A stretch of 64,000 nt of DNA from Apoda limacodes (lineage: Eukaryota > Arthropoda > Insecta > Lepidoptera > Limacodidae), in the NCBI GenBank assembly GCA_946406115.1, contig OX291562.1:3006001-3070000 (forward strand), given 5' to 3'. Shown one piece after another: positions 51,975 to 63,043 of the stretch (its first letter is position 1; the number at the start of each line of letters is the position of its first letter). The position numbers and the translations under genes are program-made. The notes below the pieces were generated by a model that worked only from the letters and a program-made list of their open reading frames with translations, did no database searches and was not told where the DNA came from.

Positions 51975-52075
51975 CAATAACTATAATATTATAAATGCGA
52001 AAGTAACTCTTTCTGTTACCTCTTAAACCGCTAAACCGATTTATATGAAATACTAGCTGCTGCCTAAATACGAGT
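51975..52075 (+). repeat. fragment of common interspersed repeat
   Basis: TAATATTATAAATGCGAAAG followed by TTACCTCTTAAACCGCTAAA and CCGATTTATATGAAAT is the characteristic phrase of a repeat frequent in lepidopteran genomes. It resembles 46880-46990. Truncated. Confidence 0.6.
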
Positions 52076-52717
52076 GATTCTTGGTAAATTTGTATTAAAA
52101 TAATAATATATACATTACCTCAAACTTTATGTACCGTATACACCGTTGGTTCCGAACCTGGGGTTAATTACCCCCACGGGGGTAAAACAGCAATTCTGCA
52201 GGGGTAATAAGGATGGTAGGTTATAGATATTACCTTTTATAACTATTAACTAAAAAAATGATAATAGTTCTCTTGTGATGTATGTATGTACATAAGCTCA
52301 AAGCGTGGCCATCGCTGTATTCTATCTGACTATCTAGTTACATGGAAATATGACTAATTTCTTGACAAGATAAGGTTCTGTGGTTCAATAAATTTCCCTG
52401 CTGTCTCTGAACCAATATTGTTCCGACTTAGATAATCGTCAATCTTTGGTGGTTAATAAAAAAAACCTCCTTTTTACGGATCATTATATTTTTAAAGCCA
52501 AAGCAGAAGAAGAATAGAACTTAAAAAATATAGGCTCGATACTTTAACTGAAAGTAGAAACAATGGGTGACAGAACGTTTAGAATGTTATTACTATTTGC
52601 TAGGTACCCCTTATAGATGTGAGAGTGGTTTATTAACTTTAGTAATAGTAAAACAAAGTCAAGAAACGGCCCTATTATGGAAAATGTCCTAAGGCTTTGC
52701 TAGAGGTGTGCTTTAAC

Positions 52718-53757
52718 TAGGGGCGTCTTAACCATATGCGGCGCCCGGGTGCGAAAGCCAACAATGCGCCCCCTTTTTCAAAAATTTTGACAAATTAATT
52801 TTTCATTGTATAGACTGCTATAAAAATGTTGAAGAAATAAATCACATAAAAAACAAGCATAGTTATGTATTTATGTATGTATTATAGTATATGTATGTAT
52901 GTGTGAATGCATCTTAGTACGTCACGCCCGTCTCCCAGAGGGGTAGGCAGAGTAGGCAGAGGGGTAAGTAAGTATAATTATAGGTCTACTAGAATGACAA
53001 ATATTGATGGCAAATTGCGATGCACTCTTGTCAATCATGCCATGAGTTTCTGGTAGACCTATATTAACTTATATACTAACTATGATTAGAATTAATATTA
53101 TACCCATTTATTTATTATATCACCATTCATTATGCTCACATAACATTTTAATTTCAATTATACGAGATTTTAAATTTCCAATGATTTCAGCTGATTTAAT
53201 GTCTACATCTCTTACGAAACTTATCATTGCCAAATTTGTTAGCCTGTCTTGGGTCATAGTTGATCGGAGATAAGTTTTTATTAATTTCAGTTTACAAAAA
53301 GGCATTTCGCCTTCAGCTACTGTCACCGGAATAGTCAAATATATGCGTAAAGGCGTTGCATGATTTGGGAAAATACACATTAAATTATTTGAACAAATAT
53401 ACCTACTTTAAATCATCCAAAGGAGTTGTTTCGTTATTTATACAAAATATTGGCAGTAATTCCAACTCATGGAATAGATCTTCCCCATCTATGTCATAGC
53501 TCAGTCCTGAAGTTAGTTTTGGCTGTAAGTTGAGACATTGTCAAAATTAAATCGTCAGTTTTAATTTTGTTTTTAAACATTTATTTCAAGTAATAATTAT
53601 AAAATTGTAGTTGGGTAAGGTATACTTAGGTAGGTAGGTACTATCTACCACCAGATTCATTCAGCTTCCCTGTTAATCGCCCGGGCCAGCTGGCGCCCCT
53701 AGGGCCCGGCGCCCGGGTGCGGCCGCACCTAGCGCTCCTATGGGAAAGACGCCCCTG
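52718..53757 (-). mobile_element. hAT-type element (inner), 1.04 kb
   Basis: Ends TAGGGGCGTCTTAACCAT and (reverse) CAGGGGCGTCTTTCCCAT. They are flanked by the exact 8-bp duplication GCTTTAAC (52710-52717, 53758-53765). GC-rich termini (GGCGCCCGGGTGCG on both sides, inverted) surround an AT-rich middle that encodes a transposase remnant. Confidence 0.85.
53120..53380 (-). pseudogene. hAT transposase C-terminal (dimerisation) remnant
   Basis: 86 codons reading LRIYLTIPVTVAEGEMPF, CKLKLIKTYLRSTMTQDRL and TNLAMISF, the well-known C-terminal hAT dimerisation region. The rest of the transposase is missing or unreadable upstream (53390-53560). The conserved 'GERSFS'-type position reads GEMPFC, showing decay. 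Non-functional. Confidence 0.82.
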
Positions 53758-54129
53758 GCTTTAACAATAACAACCAAATTACCTAGAGCGCGGCGCGGTG
53801 GTGTAAAAATATTTTTTTTTCTTAATATCATGATGACTTAATGTTCATAAAGATTTTTGTGACTAAAGCCCGTATAAATGGCTGAACGAATTTGAATGAA
53901 ATTTAAAAGGCAGATAGACTTTGGATTAAAATATATGATAATTTTTATCCTGATTGAGAGTTCCCACGGGAATGAGTTATTTTGCGGGCAAAACTTCGAG
54001 GCAAAGTTAATAATTACATGTAAGTCGTGTTTTCTTTGATAACATTATATAGGGGTAAAATCAGTTTTTAAAATAAGTCGTAAGGGTGATAAGATTGAAA
54101 AGGTTAGGAACCACTGGTATACACACTTC

Positions 54130-56160
54130 TTTCCCTAACTTTTATTTCAATTTCCATAGGCTAGTTTTGTTTTATTCCTAAAGACGTAAAAAATGTGATA
54201 TTAAATATAGTCTAATTATGCATGGAAAATGGTCATTGTCCTTCTTAAATTAATAAAAAACATTTATGGTTTGCAATTTCACGGATAACAATTGTATCTA
54301 GTTTAATTTTAATTAACCCATTAAATATCACAATTAAATAGTACAAGTTTGTAACAGACAACAATTGATGATTATATTTATATCTTTCGCGCTTTCATAA
54401 TTTAACAAAGTAAAAGGGGTTAAGATTGTACGAGGATTGTTTTGTTTTGACTACTTCAAAGTGCACCAAAGTCTCGAATAACAGTCATAAAACTGGTCTA
54501 GTTACAAAAAAACAGTTAAGTACCTGTACTAAAATAGCTCGTAGAGAAGACAAACACGATTAACGACATTTACAGACTCAAAACATTCTAGATATCTATA
54601 TTTACAATAACAATTAGTCTAGTCTAGGGTATACATAAGTACCGGCTCTATTGTGATTTTAGTTTTAATACCGAGGGCCAAGTATTGAGGACAGCAATAC
54701 AATAGCGTCTAGGAATCCTGATATGGGTCCGACTTGTCCTGTTAACGACTAGGACTTAGAATTCATTCTGTAATGATTATTTTATATACTTTTCGTAGTT
54801 TAGGTATCTTTCTTTACATCTGGGATTTAACTGATTTACCTTGTTACGTTTCTGTACGCAAAAAAGCAACCGGCTTCAAAAAGATGCACTAAAAAGGTAA
54901 AAATAATTACTTGTTTCCAAAATTCTAAACTGAATTACAGTAGGTTTCATGAAAAAAATTTAGATTAATTAGATTTTAGCTTTAGATTTTTTAGTAGTAA
55001 CATATAATGAATTTATTTCTGATCAGAGTCTCTTATATGTTAATTAAACAAGGTGAATTTTATGTTATTGTAATTTATCGGATATTCGGGATCCGGCCGG
55101 ATATTGACCTACTAAAATTAGCCCGTATAACGGATAGTTGCTGGATATCCGTTTCATCTATAGTGTCTCATCTGAGTGGGGTACCTTCTTACATTTTCCT
55201 TTCTTTTTTAAAAGTGTTACAGAAAACTAAACAAGTAGATTTCCTATATTTTATGTTTACATGTATTTGTTTTACTGCAAGGATTTTTTCAGATTTGTTT
55301 GGAAGTTTCTAAGACGACCGCCTTTGTAGTTTAGAGTGGTTGATTTTAATGGTTACTGCTCCACTCCTTTGGGTCGTAGCGTTAAGTTATGCAGCTTATT
55401 ACCTTCCTCAAGAAACGGCCTTGCTAATGCAAAAACAATCTTTCAAATATAACCTCTTGAGATTTGCGCATTCAAACATAAAACAGTTTCAATAGTTTTA
55501 TATTAGTGGAACAAGAGACAGATATTTAATAGCTTTATAATGAATAGAAATAAACTTGAAGTAAAAAACTTCTCGTTGAATTTTTAAATAAAATTCCATA
55601 ATTTAAAGGAGTAAATGAAAGTAGACCGTCGACATATCAGGGAATCAGTTAAGAGCGGAAAGTGCTTTTCCCTGTTTGTCTGCGGCCTGGGTGTGGGGCT
55701 GTGAGTGTGGGGTTGTGGGCGCGACGCGGAAATCCGCAGATAACTCTTCGACTGTATACACTTTACTTCCGTTTTAAATTTAACTTTCAATAAAAGCTGA
55801 AAGTTTCAATCTCATTATTTTATTTCTTCATTATTTTTATTTAGACAGATTCTCAATTAAATCGTTTTGTCGTAATTTTTTCATAGTATCTCGTCGTTCT
55901 CGACATAAGGTTTTTGACTATATGGAACTTATGTGTTTCTTGAATTTATGTCTTATGTCAGCAATTGCTGAGTCAAAGCTCTATGGGCGGTTTAGAAATT
56001 CTGACAGTCAAGTGGTAAAACTAGCTCGACAACGTCTACCAATTGGCACTTGGGCATATCGGTTTATTATGGCCCAATCCTCCTTTCTATTAAAAAAAAA
56101 GCCTGTGCCCCTGTAGTGGAGACAAACGACGAGTAAGCCAACACGGAACTTATGACTGTA
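54130..56160. other. AT-rich intergenic DNA, no gene seen
   Basis: No convincing ORF. It holds the inverse repeat at 54640-54745 and a patch near 55078-55160 with repeated GGATAT/ATATCC words (GGATATTCGG, CCGGCCGGATATTG, GGATATCCG) that may be a small foldback. Confidence 0.45.
54640..54745 (-). repeat. interspersed repeat, inverse of 47500-47605
   Basis: The reverse complement shares ACAAGTCGGAC, GACGCTAT, TGTCCTCAATA and AATCACAATAGAGCC with 47500-47605, in the same order. Confidence 0.65.
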
Positions 56161-56167
56161 AAGCTTA

Positions 56168-56170
<3 letters not shown>

Positions 56171-56217
<47 letters not shown>
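56171..56217. repeat. (TA)n microsatellite
   Basis: About 22 uninterrupted TA dinucleotides. Likely polymorphic in length and prone to slippage. Confidence 0.95.
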
Positions 56218-56223
<6 letters not shown>

Positions 56224-56369
56224 AATCTACCGCCTTAACATTTCCGTGGCATTATTTATTTCTTAGTTGTGTGTTTCAATTTGTTTCAGTCGTTAGCAGG
56301 GGACACGATGCGTTACGTTATTACAAAGCATGAAAGGGCATTAAAAAAAAACTGAATAAGGATATTATG

Positions 56370-56530
56370 TTCGTTTATATTAAATTTAAGTCCTATGAAG
56401 GGCAAAAAGGTCATTTATTTGTCGCGAGGGACGACAAAAGCTGACCTCGCGTTTATTTTTGACACAAAATGATTTCTTTAACGAGCGTCGTACCTCTCCA
56501 ACCTCTGAAATGATTGATTGTATTTGGTCT
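56370..56530 (-). repeat. interspersed repeat, inverse of 46650-46830
   Basis: AGCTGACCTCGCGTTTATTT and GGTCATTTATTTGTC correspond to the reverse complement of 46650-46830. Class unknown. Confidence 0.65.
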
Positions 56531-56814
56531 GAGAGCATCACGCCACGTTTTCATTTAGTTCTGATTACCACAATAAATTGTATAGTATTAAACTTTCACA
56601 ATGCTGCGCACCATGTTATGTGAAATGGATATAGCTGGTTTTCCATGATGTTATTCACGCTATTAACTTTTACCGTCCCTCATAAACTTTTACACGCCTC
56701 CCCTTAATTAACCAGCTCACAGGGGGGAATTTCCAAAAAATGCTTAATTTTCCAATTTCAATGGTGTTCTTTATAAAATTTGTAACAGATCGACATAGGA
56801 AGACATATTTTTTT

Positions 56815-57200
56815 CTAGATTGCGTATTTTGAATTATGACTGCGTGATTTCTTGTCGCAAATACCCTTTTTCTTTGCGCTTCTGCAGTCCACGAGATCGA
56901 CGATACTTGTGAAAACCGAGGCTGTTGTTATCGGAGCTATACTTAGCGAAGAGCAGTCGTAAGCTCCCCCGCGGAACTCTTCGCGGCAGCCGAGCTCCTG
57001 CCGAGTGTCACCTCCTGACATCGAGCTACGGGTCGTGCAGTCTCCTGTTTGTCGAGCTGCGTAGACTGAGTTTCCCTGGCCCTTCGTGAGAGATCTGTCT
57101 CGCGGGAAGGCTCGAAAGGGCCTCTGCTGCACGTCGAGCCACAATAGGTCACGTCTCTCTTCAAATTATTGCTCAATTGGATGCTCCATTGCGACGTCAT
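56815..57200. other. GC-rich unidentified segment
   Basis: The segment stands out by base composition. Two overlapping minus-strand frames are open (57200-56943 and 57144-56815). Their Ser/Arg/Thr-rich products look like nothing I know. It could be an exon, a repeat, or part of a 5' region. No splice sites or start context decide this. Confidence 0.25.
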
Positions 57201-57399
57201 GAAAGAAGAAAAATGAACAAGTTACAGTATCAAAGTTAAAAAAACGAAGGACAGAAAATATTTACCGTTACATAATATATAACAAAAGTATCTATTATTC
57301 AAACAAGGAAATATATTTAAATTCATCCACTCTTGAGAGATGCAAGTCAGAATTCACAAAATGGCGTTATTATAATCAAAAAAGTGCTTGGTGTTCGCT

Positions 57400-57430
57400 C
57401 AGTGAGTGAGTGAGTGAGTGAGTGAGTGAC
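57400..57430. repeat. (GTGA)n tract at LINE-3 5' border
   Basis: About seven GTGA units. After the LINE-3 poly(A) the flank is GAGTGAGTGATACAGTG, so GTGA-rich DNA is on both sides, consistent with a target duplication, possibly expanded at the 5' border. Confidence 0.7.
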
Positions 57431-58140
57431 ATTCCCGATTCGACTTTCGTGTTGTGCGGTCGTGTTTTAGAGCGTCAAGTGCTCTCAGTGTGCTCCGTGC
57501 AGTGGTGACTCAGCTGGTGCGCATTCCTGTGTAGTGCTTTGCCTCAGCGCTGACGACCTCGAATTGTTGTTTGGATTATTGCCCGCAATTCCTGGAAAAT
57601 CGGCCTGAGTGTTGAAGCGCTGCTCGGCAGTGTGTATTGGCTGGGAAATTGCTTCTCGGCCCGCTCTGGGTGTGTTTGCGCGCTTTTTAACGCGCCCATA
57701 ATGCGAAGTTTATCGAAGCGATACTGTGTGTTTTTGTGCGTGAGTGTGTGTTCTCGTAGTCGCGGAACTACTACGCATAGCGGTGACCCTCGCTTTCCTC
57801 TTTGACTGTTACCGGTTCGCCCGGTCTGAGTCCGGCTTTGTGTTAAATCGCTAGCGTAGTATTTCCGCTTCAGCGGTTCGCCGCTCCGTGCATTCTCGCG
57901 TTTTAAGTATCGACTGCGTTTAGTTTGTAGAAATCCAGTTCCGAGTGCTCAAGGGCTGGTGGGTGAGATCGTATAGCTCTTTTCAGAGTTGCGGTCTACC
58001 TAACGTTTCTTATTAAATCACGTCTCGTTGCTGGGGGGAAACCTAACGGTGACAACGTAACCCCGGCCGTAGGAGTAGGAGTTAGGTACTCACCAGGCAA
58101 TCCGTAGCACTGCGGGGGGCCTGGCCACATTTAGGTATTC
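57431..58140 (+). promoter_or_regulatory. 5' UTR (probable internal promoter region) of LINE-3
   Basis: About 710 nt of GC-rich sequence with no credible ORF ahead of the ORF1 ATG. An internal promoter is expected here by analogy with jockey-type LINEs. No core element was identified with certainty. Confidence 0.45.
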
Positions 58141-60043
58141 ATGCTCCTCGCCAGCAATGGTGGGGAGTCACTAGGTACTCACAAGCGACACCTCGGTCAC
58201 TCCCGCTCGATGGCCGAATTACTCACCGGCATGTCCCGGGACCAGATAGGGGAGATCATAAGGGCATGCCTTCGTGATCACTCAGATCTAGTCCAATCCT
58301 GCATTTCCCAGGATGTGGCTGCCCACATTGCGTACGACAAATCGATACCCTCCCTGTTGTCGCTGCGTTCCGCGTTTCGCTCGCTCTCTCGCTCGCGCTC
58401 TCGCTCGCGCACTCGTTCGTGCTCTCTCTCCCGCGAACCCCGCCATCGCGACCCGCGTGTCGCTCGCTGCGCTCTTCGGGCCCCTGTGCCCAATCGCCCC
58501 CCCACTCCGGTAGCCGATGAGACCCTTTCTCGGTCTCTCGCTACCCCGCCCCCCGCAACCTCCGAAACCGCACCCCTGTCTCCAGCAGCCGTAATGTCCG
58601 CTGAGTCGGCGTTGTCCGAGGACGACGAAGGCTTCAAAGTGGTTGGCCTGGGGACCAAAAAGGGGAAAAAGCGGAAGAAGTCCGCCAAGTCCAAAAAGGC
58701 TTCGGCGGCATCCGCTCTGGAGTCTTCTACTCCTCCTACCTCCGATTCCGAGGCTAAACGCCTCAAAGCACCTAGCGCTCCCCCCTCTCCGTCCACCTCG
58801 GCGGCCAGTCCTGAGCTAGCCGCCATGGACACAACCCCCGCCGCCACCTCTTCGCAGGCCGCCTGTCCCACTTCGGGACGGACGGAAAAAACTCCGCCCC
58901 CCATTGTCATCAAAGACAAAGGGGCCTGGCCGAATATAGCTAACGCTATGAAGGCCAAGCGTATAAATTATACACACGCCCGCAATGATGCCGAGCGCGG
59001 CATCAAAGTGCAGGTCCCGACACCGTCCGATTTCCGTAATCTGACGGCTTTCCTCACGGACCAAAAGTATGAGTACCATACTTACTCGCTGGCCGAGGAA
59101 CGCGTTCTAAGAGCAGTCATAAGGGGAGTTCCTAAGGAATTCTCCACTAAGACTGTTCAGGACGACCTAATCGTCCAAGGCCTCCCCGTACGGGAAGTAC
59201 ATAGAATGTAACAAGTCAGAGTGCTACGACATGGTGCTCGTAGTACTAACCCTGACCAAAGAAGGCAAAGCCATCTTTAACATTAAAGATGTGTGCAGCC
59301 TCAAGGGCGTCCGGGTCGAGACTCCGCACAAGCGGTCGAACCCGGGTCAATGACCCCGATGCCAATTATATGGCCACGCACAGCGCAACTGCAGACGCAG
59401 ACCGCGCTGTGTGAAATGTTTGCGCGATCACGCCACTCCGGACTGTGATCGCGATCGCTCTAACGCATCCGACCCGGTCGCTTGCGTACTCTGTGGGAGC
59501 GAAGGCCACCCAGCGAATTACCGCCCCAAAGCTCCCAAACAGAGCTCGCATAAACCCAAACAGGGTAAATCGCGTCCCCCCGTCCCCCGCCAACAGGCTC
59601 CGCTCGTGCCTGCACCCCTCCCCGCTGTCAACGCCTGGAGCCGTCCTCCAGCGCTAGTTGACGCGTCCAAATCGAAGGAGACAGACAAACTTTTGTCTAC
59701 ACTCCCCGGGCCCGTCTCAGTCACGGGTATTCCCTACCCCACCCCTTCATGTCCCGGGACATTCCGCGTCCAGCGCCAATGAGAAGTGCTCCCGCACCTC
59801 TCGCGCAAACGCGCCTTGCCCCCCCCTTGCCCCTCTTTCGCGCTGCCCTGCAACGCCGCTCAGACGGCCGAGCAGCAGCACCTCGACATTCTCGCCGAAC
59901 TCTCTTGGGTTTGCGACGCAGCCCATTTCGAGGTCGTGTACGCCGAATACGTACAGATCACCGATCTCTCTCAAATGCTCGGCTTCATGGCTAAGCATCG
60001 CGACTTCTTCGCCGCCCTCCGCAGGGTAGCTCCAAAACCTTAA
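58141..60043 (+). pseudogene. LINE-3 ORF1 (gag-like), three lesions
   Basis: The ATG at 58141 opens 356 codons: Arg-Ser tract (SRSRSRSRTRSCSLSREPRH), acidic/basic linker (DDEGFKVVGLGTKKGKKRKK), then the PRE_C2HC-type domain (INYTHARNDAERGIKVQV, RVLRAVIRGVPKEF). Near 59209 the frame is lost. In another frame DMVLVVLTLTKEGKAIF follows, then TGA at 59351-59353, which falls on the first Cys position of knuckle one. Knuckles two and three (CVKCLRDHATPDC, CVLCGSEGHPANY) and the Pro-rich linker follow. A further shift near 59700-59786 leads to the C-terminal end (AALRRVAPKP) at 60043. The same architecture as LINE-1 ORF1. Confidence 0.88.
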
Positions 60044-60050
60044 ACCCAAA

Positions 60051-62929
60051 ATGGATTGCACAACTGCGCGCGAAAAACCCCGGTCCGTCTCCATAGGCTA
60101 TTTTAATGCCAACGGTCTCCGCAACCAAAGAGAGGAATTATCGTTATTCCTCTCGTCCCAAAAATCGGACGTCTTCCTCATCCAGGAAACGTTCCTAAAG
60201 CCCGCTGTACGTACCCCTTCGATCGCGAACTATCGCACCGTCCGTAATGATAGAACTGCCTCCAATCTCGGAGGCACTCTCATCTATTACAGGCGCTCCC
60301 TGCATTGCTCCCCTATCGATCCTCCACCGCTTACGAATTTAGAAGCATCCGTCTGCCGCTTAGCGATGACCGGCCATCAGCCGATCATCATTGCATCGGT
60401 TTATCTCTCTCCCCTAAAAGACTTGCTCGAGAGCGACCTTCAGTCGCTCTTAAATTTAGGCGACGCCGTCATTCTTGCCGGCGACCTAAATTGCAAGCAT
60501 CGCCGCTGGAATTCTTCTGTAACTTCACAGAGAGGCAGACTCCTTGACGATTTAGTTGACAGACTAAACTTTGACATTATCGCTCCCATGACGCCCACTT
60601 TCTTTCCCCACAATACTAGGAACAACCCTGACGTTCTGGACATAGCACTTCTAAAGAATGTAAGGCTAAGCTTTCGTTCTATAGAGGTGCTTGACGAACT
60701 TGACTCGGACCACCGCCCTGTCATCCTCCGATTAGGTTCCCCTTCGGACTCTCCTCCCGACACTAGAACCGTGACGGACTGGGATAAATTTGGGCAATTG
60801 CTCGAAAATCCCAGCTCGCCACATCTAGACCGCGTTCCCGACGTAATCTCATCCGCGACAAATCTTAACGTAGCTATCGACTCACTCACTAGCCACCTGA
60901 CCACCACCGTTGGCGAGTGCTCACGACAGGTGCCGGTTGGTGATTATCACCACCTAATCCTGCCTCAGCACATCAGGTCGCTAATGACTGAGCGTAACGC
61001 GGCCCGCCGCACACGCGATCGCGCTCCCACTATCGAAAATAAAGCTCGCTTCAACGACTTACACCGCCGTGTAAGAACCGCTGTAGCTGAGCTCCGCGCC
61101 CAACGTTTCGGTGATCTTATGGAGAACATTTCTCTTTCTCACCAAGCTTATTGGCATCTAGCCAGAGCTCTAAAATCCGAAACCGCAAACTCTCTCCCTC
61201 CGTTATCTCGTCCCAACAACGTTCCCGCGTTCAATGACGACGAAAAAGCGGATTGCCTAGCGTGTAGCCTCCAAGCCACATGTGCCTTAAGCACACAGCC
61301 CTTCGATCCCGACCACGTGCGCGAGGTAGACGGCGAAGTGGAGCGCAGAACTTCTCTGCCTCCACAAGACCCCCGGCCCCCTGTCACTGTCGACGAAGTC
61401 GTACAGGTCATCAAAGACCTACGCCCCCGTAAAGCTCCCGGTGCTGACGGTATCTCTAACGATATCCTAAAGCGCCTCACTCTTCCCCTTATCTGCCTCC
61501 TAGTAGCGATTTATAACGCTGCTATGGAACATTGCATCTTTCCTTCTCAATGGAAAGATGCAATTGTTATAGGCATCCATAAGCCAGGCAAAGCTCGTAC
61601 CGAGCCGTCCTCCTATCGCCCCATAAGTTTACTAAAGGCCCTTGGTAAACTCTATGAACGCCTCCTCCTCGCTCGCCTACGGAACGCTATAGTCTCCAGA
61701 GGCATTTTAATAGACGAGCAGTTCGGCTTCCGTGCCAAACAATCATGCGTCCATCAAGTCCTCCGCATAACGGAACATATTCTTACTGGCTTTCAACCAG
61801 CGTTAGGTAAGACCCGTCACACGGGCGCTGTCTTCTTCGATGTAGCGAAAGCTTTCGACAAAGTCTGGCACAACGGTTTAATTTTTAAACTGTACAACTT
61901 TCAGTTGCCAGATCGTCTCGTGCTCATCATACGAGACTATTTGTCGAATCGTAGCTTTCGCTACAAAGTCGAAGGCACTCTCTCTTCCCCCCGTCCCATA
62001 GAAGCAGGAGTCCCGCAAGGGTCCGTGCTCGCCTCCATCTTGTACCTTCTGTACACTAACGATATCCCTAAAACGATAGGTACCAATCTAGCCCTCTTTG
62101 CGGACGATACCGCTCTCTATACCACAGATAGGCAAGTGAGTCGAATCACTGAGAGACTCCAACCCGCTATCACCGCCCTAGGCGGATGGATAGTCGTTTG
62201 AACTTCTAAGCTCACACCAAAATAGTCAGAGACCGAGTCGCTTTTGTCCTCGGTCGTCTCTATCCCATGATAGGCAAGTATAGTAAGATGTCGCTTAGAA
62301 ATAAGCTAAATCTTTACACAACTTGTATCCGCCCCATACTAGCTTATGCTAGCGTAGTCTTTGCGCTGTCCAAGTGCAATCTCCACAAACTCCAGACCCT
62401 CCAAAACCGCTTTCTCAGAGCGGCCTCTGGAGCCTCTTGGTACGTTCGCAATGCGGACCTACACAGAGACTTCGAACTTCCCACGATTCCCCAATACTTT
62501 AAAGACTTGGCAGTCCGCTTTTTCGAGCGTACGCAAAATCACCCGAATCGATTAATTGTGCAATCCACAACGTATCGTCCCCCCGATCGACCCGGTCACG
62601 GTCGTAAAACTATTGTTAGGCGGCCTCGGCACGTACTAACGTCCCCAGATGACGATCTCGCTGTCCGGATAGCGAGATTAGTCTCTACGACCTCCCCGAA
62701 TAGGGCCTCCCTCCAAACACGACGCCGACGTCCCCGGGTTCGTCGGCGCCCACAAGGATACACTAGGTATCAAAGAGTGCCGGGGCGCTTCTCGCCCCCA
62801 CTCAATCGCAATCGTACCCGCGTAACGGGGAACTCCCCTCCTGGCGGTGACTCACCTTCGGGTTCGAGACTCACGCCGGTCAAAGGGACGCCCCCGAGAG
62901 CGACAACCCAACCCGCGGGGAGCCCTTGA
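60051..62929 (+). pseudogene. LINE-3 ORF2 (endonuclease + RT), internal deletion
   Basis: The ATG at 60051 lies 7 nt after the ORF1 stop. The first 716 codons are intact: endonuclease (YFNANGLRNQREELSLFL, LIQETFLKP, GDLNCKHRRWNSS, DSDHRPVILRLGSP) and RT (LRPRKAPGADGISNDIL, SYRPISLLKALGKLYERLL, AVFFDVAKAFDKVWHNGL, AGVPQGSVLASILYLLYTND, LALFADDTALYT). At 62190-62210, about 53 codons found in LINE-1 between the RT palm end and the thumb are deleted, which brings a stop. Homology resumes out of frame (KIVRDRVAFVLGRL) and runs from 62267 (KYSKMSLRNKL) to an Arg-rich tail RRRRPRVRRRPQGYTRYQRV and PGRF, then an extra Pro/Gly/Arg-rich end. Confidence 0.92.
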
Positions 62930-63043
62930 GTGTTGGGCGCTATATGGGCTGAGGCTCCTTCAGAGTCTCGCCCCAAAAGTCCGGTGAAGCAGTAATGGCT
63001 GCAACAGCCAACTGCATAGTCAGCTCAGAAAAAAAAAAAAAAA

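Larger units (their letters stand above)
52144..54116. mobile_element. hAT-type element (outer), with second hAT inside
   Basis: Terminal inverted repeats of the form C(A/G)(G/T)TGGTTCC(T/G)(A)ACCT: left CGTTGGTTCCGAACCTGGGG, right (reverse) CAGTGGTTCCTAACCTT. Flanks are an exact 8-bp target duplication GTATACAC (52136-52143 and 54117-54124), diagnostic for hAT. Apart from the nested element (52718-53757), the interior is AT-rich and non-coding, and includes a common-repeat piece near 53870-54010, so this is a non-autonomous or degraded copy. Confidence 0.8.
57431..63043 (+). mobile_element. LINE-3: nearly complete jockey-clade LINE, sister of LINE-1
   Basis: 5.6 kb plus-strand element: 5' UTR 57431-58140, damaged ORF1 58141-60043, ORF2 60051-62929 with an internal deletion, 3' UTR 62930-63028, A15 tail 63029-63043. 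The domain order and most motifs match LINE-1 residue by residue, but nucleotide and codon use are very different (GC-rich third positions), so it is a distinct family of the same lineage. Confidence 0.92.

Noticed and set aside
55584..55790. Pro/His-rich minus-strand ORF
   Set aside because: Short, with a simple GTGTGGGG-type repeat underneath and no other support.
58278..58958. 226-codon minus-strand ORF opposite LINE-3 ORF1
   Set aside because: GC-rich coding on the plus strand leaves the complement open. The Glu/Arg repeats are the complement of Ser/Arg codons.
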